64,000 nt of DNA from Thiosocius teredinicola (GTDB lineage Bacteria > Pseudomonadota > Gammaproteobacteria > Chromatiales > Chromatiaceae), in NCBI RefSeq assembly GCF_002009425.1, contig NZ_CP019936.1, positions 1,597,001-1,661,000 of the forward strand. The letters are read 5' to 3'. The notes beneath the pieces were generated by a model. It did no database searches, was not told the DNA's origin, and was given only the letters and a program-made list of their open reading frames with translations. Made by a program: the position numbers and the translations under genes. Below, in pieces: positions 59,922 to 64,000 of this stretch. The first letter of the stretch is position 1. Each line of letters starts with the position of its first letter.

Positions 59922-61492
59922 TGGAACGGATCGCGCTTGACCCGCGACGGCGCGTTCAGCGGTTTGAGCAGCAACGAGCGCGCCGTCATCGTATCCGGCT
60001 GATCGAGCCCCATCAGTTGCAGCACGGTTGGCGCGATATTCGACAGGCCGCCGACGCACGATAGCTGCCAAGTCTCGTTGTCAATGACGATGCACGGCAC
60101 CGGATACACGGTGTGCTGGGTATGTGGCTCATCGGTCAACGGGTCGACCATCTCCTCACAGTTGCCGTGGTCGGCGGTCACGATCACCGAATAATCGTTG
60201 GCCACCGCCGCTTCGAGCACCCGGCCGACCTCGCGGTCGAGGGTTTCGACCGCTTCGACCACCGCATCGCGCACTGCGGTGTGTCCCACCATGTCGCCAT
60301 TGGCGAAGTTCACCAGGATAAAGCCGTACTCGTCGCGCTTGATTGCGTCGATCACCTGGTCGGCCACGGCCTGCGCGCTCATCGCGGGCTGGTGATCGTA
60401 GGTATCGACCTTGGGCGACGGGATCACGACCTGCTCTTCACCGCTATACGGGTCACCGCGCTGGCCGTTGAAGAAGAAGGTGACGTGCGGGTACTTCTCG
60501 GTCTCGGCGCAACGGAACTGCTTCGCGCCGTGCGCGCTGATCACCTGGCCGAGCGTGACCGCCGGGCGTTCGGGCTCGAACGCGTAGGGTAGCCCGTAGG
60601 TCTTGTCGTAGGCCATCATGCAGGTGACGTCGATGCGCGGTGTATCGCCGCGATCGAAGCCGTCGAAGTCGTCCAGACCCAACGCCGCGACCAATTGCCG
60701 CGGGCGGTCTTTGCGGAAGTTGAAGAACACCACCTCATCGCCGCCGCGGATCGGTTCGAACGACGGCAGCAGGAGCGGCTGAATGAATTCGTCGCCATCG
60801 CCGGCTGCGTGAGCCGCGCGGATGCCGCCCTCGGCAGACAGTGCGTGTTGGCCCTCGCCATGGATCAAGGCACGCCAGGCAAGTTCGGTACGGTCCCAGC
60901 GCTTATCGCGATCCATGGCGTAGTAGCGGCCGGTTACGCTGGCGATCGCGCCGCCGGCTTCATGCAGTGCCGGTTCCACTTCGGGCAGAAACTGAGGTGC
61001 CGATTTCGGCGGCGTGTCGCGGCCGTCGGTGATCATGTGCAGCAGCGGTTTGACCCGATGCTGATGACACAGATCGATCAGTGCTGCCAGATGATTCAGG
61101 CTCGAATGCACACCGCCGTCCGAAACCAGTCCGATCAGGTGCAGCGGGCGCTTCTTCTTGGCGGCCCGTTCTACAGCCTGGGTCAGCGCCGGGTTGCGCG
61201 CGAACTCGCCGTTGGCGATGGCATCGTCGATGCGCACCACGTCCTGGCGCACGATGCTGCCGCAACCGAGCGTCAGGTGGCCGACCTCCGAGTTACCCAT
61301 CTGGCCGTCGGGCAGACCAACGGCAGGACCGGAGGCGTGCAGCGCGGTGTGCGAATAGCGCGAGAAATAGGCGTCGAGATTGGGCGTGTGCGCGGCCGCG
61401 ACGGCATTGTTCAGGCGGCCCGGATTGATACCGAAGCCGTCGAGAATGACTAGTAAAACCGGGCGTCGCGGTACGCCGCTTAGGGTGCTCAT
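59906..61492 (-). CDS. gpmI: 2,3-bisphosphoglycerate-independent phosphoglycerate mutase
   Basis: 528 residues; GAGG lies seven bases before the ATG. VLLVILDGFGINP gives metal-binding Asp, GQMGNSEVGHLTLG carries the phosphoserine, and VITDGRDTPPKSA, NFANGDMVGHTAV and VTADHGNCEEMVDP complete the alkaline-phosphatase-like site. It interconverts 3- and 2-phosphoglycerate. It is divergent from ppdK; the two enzymes act on neighbouring steps of lower glycolysis. Confidence 0.97.
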   Translation of the reverse strand: MSTLSGVPRRPVLLVILDGFGINPGRLNNAVAAAHTPNLDAYFSRYSHTALHASGPAVGLPDGQMGNSEVGHLTLGCGSIVRQDVVRIDDAIANGEFARNPALTQAVERAAKKKRPLHLIGLVSDGGVHSSLNHLAALIDLCHQHRVKPLLHMITDGRDTPPKSAPQFLPEVEPALHEAGGAIASVTGRYYAMDRDKRWDRTELAWRALIHGEGQHALSAEGGIRAAHAAGDGDEFIQPLLLPSFEPIRGGDEVVFFNFRKDRPRQLVAALGLDDFDGFDRGDTPRIDVTCMMAYDKTYGLPYAFEPERPAVTLGQVISAHGAKQFRCAETEKYPHVTFFFNGQRGDPYSGEEQVVIPSPKVDTYDHQPAMSAQAVADQVIDAIKRDEYGFILVNFANGDMVGHTAVRDAVVEAVETLDREVGRVLEAAVANDYSVIVTADHGNCEEMVDPLTDEPHTQHTVYPVPCIVIDNETWQLSCVGGLSNIAPTVLQLMGLDQPDTMTARSLLLKPLNAPSRVKRDPFHSAAA

Positions 61493-61884
61493 CAGATGAC
61501 CTCGCTGGTGGCTGAACCGGCTGAGCGGTAGTTTGCTGCACGATCCATCTTCAACTTGCCTGATCTATGTAAACAGGTTTCGTGCCAGCCAATTTGTCGC
61601 GGTATGCGTGTTTCAGTGCGTGTGCCTGCGCCATCGTTGTGCGAACCGCGCTACCTCCGCTCGGTCTCGGTGCGTGTAGGTTCGACAAACGGGTTGATGT
61701 TTCGTTGCATCGCAACATGCGAAAGATGCGCCGGCCGTCACAGTGTGTATCGGCATTTGACCCTGATCACTGATGCGACATATATCCGTCGCCAATCGTC
61801 AGTCTGTAACGAATTTCGACAGCAAAGCGTGCTAATAGTTAACGCATTCCCAAGACCTAAAGATGACAAAAGGGCAGACATCCT
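61493..61884. other. Divergent gpmI/ppdK regulatory region
   Basis: 392 bases without a supported gene. A plus-strand frame from 61556 has no ribosome binding site. TTTGACCCTGATCACT (61756-61771) resembles a CRP/FNR-type site, matching TTGA-N6-TCA with partial outer arms. A TAATAG hexamer near 61830 could be a -10 for ppdK but has no fitting -35. Confidence 0.4.
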
Positions 61885-64000
61885 GTGAATACGGCTTCAG
61901 ACGAAATGAACGCGCAGACGGCGCAACACCAGTGGGTTTACGCGTTTTCCGAAGGCGACGGCAAGAACAAGCAACTGCTCGGCGGCAAGGGTGCCAACCT
62001 GTGCGAGATGACCCAGATTGGTCTGAACGTGCCACCGGGGTTTGTAATTTCAACCGAGGCCTGCCTGCATTACCTCGATTCGGACAGCAAGGAACTACCG
62101 GGCGACATGATGGACCAGGTGCGCCTGCACATGGCGCAGGTCGAGTCGCAAACCGGCAAGGGCTTCGGCAACCCCGACAATCCGCTGCTGGTCTCGGTGC
62201 GCAGCGGTTCGGCGATGTCGATGCCGGGCATGATGGATACGATCCTCAACCTCGGTCTGAATGCGGCGACGCTCGAAGGCGAGATCCGTCAGACCGGCGA
62301 TCCACGCTTCGGCTATGACGCCTACCGTCGTTTCATCCAGCTGTTCGGCAAAGTGGCGATGGGTGTGCCCGACGAGATCTTCGATCGCGAATTCGAGGCG
62401 GTCAAACAGGAGGCGCACGTTACTGAAGATGTCGGCCTGTCGGCGGACGATCTCAAAAAGATCAGCGATCGCTTTCTTGCGGTGTTTGCCGAGCATACCG
62501 GCCGGCCGTTTCCCGAAGACCCGTTCGAACAGTTGGAGATCGCGATCAAGGCGGTGTTCCGTTCGTGGATGGGTAAGCGTGCGGTCGACTATCGGCGCGA
62601 GTTCAAGATCACGCCGGACATGGCCAACGGCACTGCAGTTAACGTCTGCACCATGGTGTTCGGCAACCGCGGCAACGATTCGGCGACCGGCGTAGCGTTT
62701 ACCCGCAACCCCGGCACCGGCGAAGACAAGCTGTTCGGCGAGTACCTGGTGAACGCGCAGGGTGAGGACGTAGTCGCCGGCATCCGCACGCCAAAACCGA
62801 TCCATCAGCTTGCGGTCGAGATGCCTGAGATGGCGCGCCAGCTCGACCAATTGCGCGACCGTCTCGAAAGCCACTACAAAGAGATCCAGGATTTCGAATT
62901 CACGATCGAGCGCGGTGTGCTGTATTGCCTGCAGACGCGCAACGGCAAGATGAATGCGGTGGCGATGGTACGCACCTCGGTCGAGATGGTGCGCGCCGGC
63001 CTGATCGACAAGAACCAGGCTTTGCTGCGTATCAACCCGACCCACCTCGAACAGATGCTCTACCCAAGGCTCAATCCCGAATTCAAGGGTGAGCCGATGG
63101 CCCAGGGCCTGCCGGCTTCGCCGGGTGCGGCATCCGGCTATGCCGTGTTCGACGCCGATCGCGCCGAGACCCAGGGCAAGGACATGGGCCGGCCGGTGAT
63201 CCTGGTGCGCGAAGAGACCAAGCCGGAAGACATCCATGGCTTCTTTGCGTCGCAAGGCATCCTGACCAGCCGCGGCGGCAAAACGTCACACGCGGCGGTC
63301 GTGGCGCGCGGCATGGGCAAGCCATGCGTTGCCGGCGCCGAGGGCATCCATGTGGATGTGCAGCGTCGCGAGGCGCACGTCGGAACACACGTGATCCGCG
63401 AAGGCGACATGATCACGATCGACGGTTCGAGCGGCAATGTCTATCTCGGCCAGGTGCCGATGGTCGAGCCGGAGTTCTCGGACGAACTCAAAGAGCTGTT
63501 GCAGTGGGCCGACGAGGTCTCTTACCTGCGCGTCATGGCCAATGCCGATACGCCGGTGGATGCAGCGCGTGCCCTGAAGTTCGGTGCGCGCGGTATCGGC
63601 CTGTGTCGTACCGAGCGCATGTTCAACGCGGTCGAACGCCTGCCGGTGGTGATCGAGATGATCGTGGCCGACAACACCGAGCAGCGCCAGGTCGCCCTCG
63701 ACAAGCTGCTGCCGATGCAGCGTGCGGATTTCCGCGGATTGTTCGAGACCATGGCACCGCGGCCGGTGACGATCCGCCTGCTCGACCCGCCGATCCATGA
63801 GTTCCTGCCGACCGAGAAACAACTGCAGAGCGATCTCGAACAACTGCGCCACCTGCGTGACTCGGTGCGCGGCATGGAGGTGCTTGCCGGTTCGATGATG
63901 TTGATCGACAAGTCGCCGACCGACGTCCACGCACAAGAGATCAAAGAGCTCGTCAGCCTCGAGATGGTCGAGGCGGCGATCTCCAAGAAAGAGCAGATGT
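61885..64000 (+). CDS. ppdK: Pyruvate, phosphate dikinase, 3' end beyond the window
   Basis: 705 codons are present from the GTG at 61885; an in-frame ATG at 61906 is an alternative, and neither has a strong binding site. The ATP-grasp domain opens GGKGANLCEMTQIGLNVPPGF and contains VRSGSAMSMPGMMDTILNLG. The swivelling domain has the phospho-His in GGKTSHAAVVARGMGKPCVAG (His about 469). The TIM-barrel PEP domain begins (GARGIGLCRTERMF) and is cut. Full proteins are ~880-900 residues. The enzyme interconverts pyruvate, ATP and phosphate with PEP, AMP and PPi, giving reversible control beside gpmI. Confidence 0.95.
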   Translation, partial: MNTASDEMNAQTAQHQWVYAFSEGDGKNKQLLGGKGANLCEMTQIGLNVPPGFVISTEACLHYLDSDSKELPGDMMDQVRLHMAQVESQTGKGFGNPDNPLLVSVRSGSAMSMPGMMDTILNLGLNAATLEGEIRQTGDPRFGYDAYRRFIQLFGKVAMGVPDEIFDREFEAVKQEAHVTEDVGLSADDLKKISDRFLAVFAEHTGRPFPEDPFEQLEIAIKAVFRSWMGKRAVDYRREFKITPDMANGTAVNVCTMVFGNRGNDSATGVAFTRNPGTGEDKLFGEYLVNAQGEDVVAGIRTPKPIHQLAVEMPEMARQLDQLRDRLESHYKEIQDFEFTIERGVLYCLQTRNGKMNAVAMVRTSVEMVRAGLIDKNQALLRINPTHLEQMLYPRLNPEFKGEPMAQGLPASPGAASGYAVFDADRAETQGKDMGRPVILVREETKPEDIHGFFASQGILTSRGGKTSHAAVVARGMGKPCVAGAEGIHVDVQRREAHVGTHVIREGDMITIDGSSGNVYLGQVPMVEPEFSDELKELLQWADEVSYLRVMANADTPVDAARALKFGARGIGLCRTERMFNAVERLPVVIEMIVADNTEQRQVALDKLLPMQRADFRGLFETMAPRPVTIRLLDPPIHEFLPTEKQLQSDLEQLRHLRDSVRGMEVLAGSMMLIDKSPTDVHAQEIKELVSLEMVEAAISKKEQM

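Noticed and set aside
61556-61888. 110-codon plus-strand frame ahead of ppdK
   Set aside because: No ribosome binding site, unusual Cys/Arg composition and no domain; better seen as a non-coding divergent region.

Overview
The window is a GC-rich chromosomal segment of a gammaproteobacterium. The support is gene order: dnaX-ybaB-recR; dapC-dapD-yffB-like-dapE; and the long run rpsB-tsf-pyrH-frr-uppS-cdsA-dxr-rseP-bamA-skp-lpxD-fabZ-lpxA-lpxB-rnhB-dnaE-accA-tilS. A soluble NAD(P)-linked [NiFe] hydrogenase operon, a diheme cytochrome c fused to DUF302, and a pyruvate phosphate dikinase suggest a facultatively lithotrophic or redox-flexible organism, perhaps in or near the Chromatiales or sulfur oxidisers. 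That placement is inference. I saw no rRNA, tRNA, CRISPR array, insertion sequence or prophage.  Layout. 1-2.2 kb: a membrane-anchored TPR protein that probably starts upstream of the window, converging on an orphan NlpC/P60-like gene. 2.3-8.9 kb: cytochrome c-DUF302 fusion with a CRP-type palindrome upstream, then hydrogenase maturation protease and hyhL-hyhS-hyhG-hyhB, all on the minus strand and tightly overlapped, with a divergent gene of unknown function. 8.9-10.7 kb: glutathionylspermidine-synthase-like ATP-grasp gene with its UPF0323 lipoprotein partner. 10.86-14.6 kb: SRP RNA (ffs), dnaX, ybaB, recR, a HIT protein and a small unknown gene. 14.7-22.6 kb: ppk1, two unknown membrane proteins, a GH13_18 glycoside phosphorylase with a sucrose-phosphatase-like HAD gene, and an exported-protein/LolA-like pair. 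22.6-26.2 kb: succinylase-branch lysine/diaminopimelate genes on the minus strand. 26.3-32.6 kb: accessory genes, including EamA and VOC proteins, a MocR regulator divergent from PhzF and a class IV aminotransferase across a palindromic control region, a small unknown protein, a GNAT protein and a DUF2459 lipoprotein. 32.6-36.0 kb: glnD and map. 36.1-56.7 kb: the translation/envelope/lipid A/replication run. 56.7-59.9 kb: a PqiA-family membrane protein, prfB with its programmed +1 frameshift, and lysS. 59.9-64 kb: gpmI (minus) and the first ~705 codons of ppdK (plus), cut by the window end.  How the genes work together. Most of the window is essential core: ribosome biogenesis and recycling, isoprenoid and phospholipid precursors, outer-membrane assembly, lipid A, DNA polymerase III and fatty-acid initiation. 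The accessory interest lies in four blocks: hydrogenase plus the cytochrome-DUF302 fusion, the GH13/HAD pair, the MocR-controlled PhzF/aminotransferase unit, and small conserved-looking unknowns beside core genes. No wholly unprecedented multi-gene system was identified. The most unusual specific observations are the cytochrome-DUF302 fusion under a perfect CRP-type palindrome, an eight-codon leader ORF coupled to hyhB, the four-half-site MocR operator region, and the insertion in the GH13 phosphorylase.
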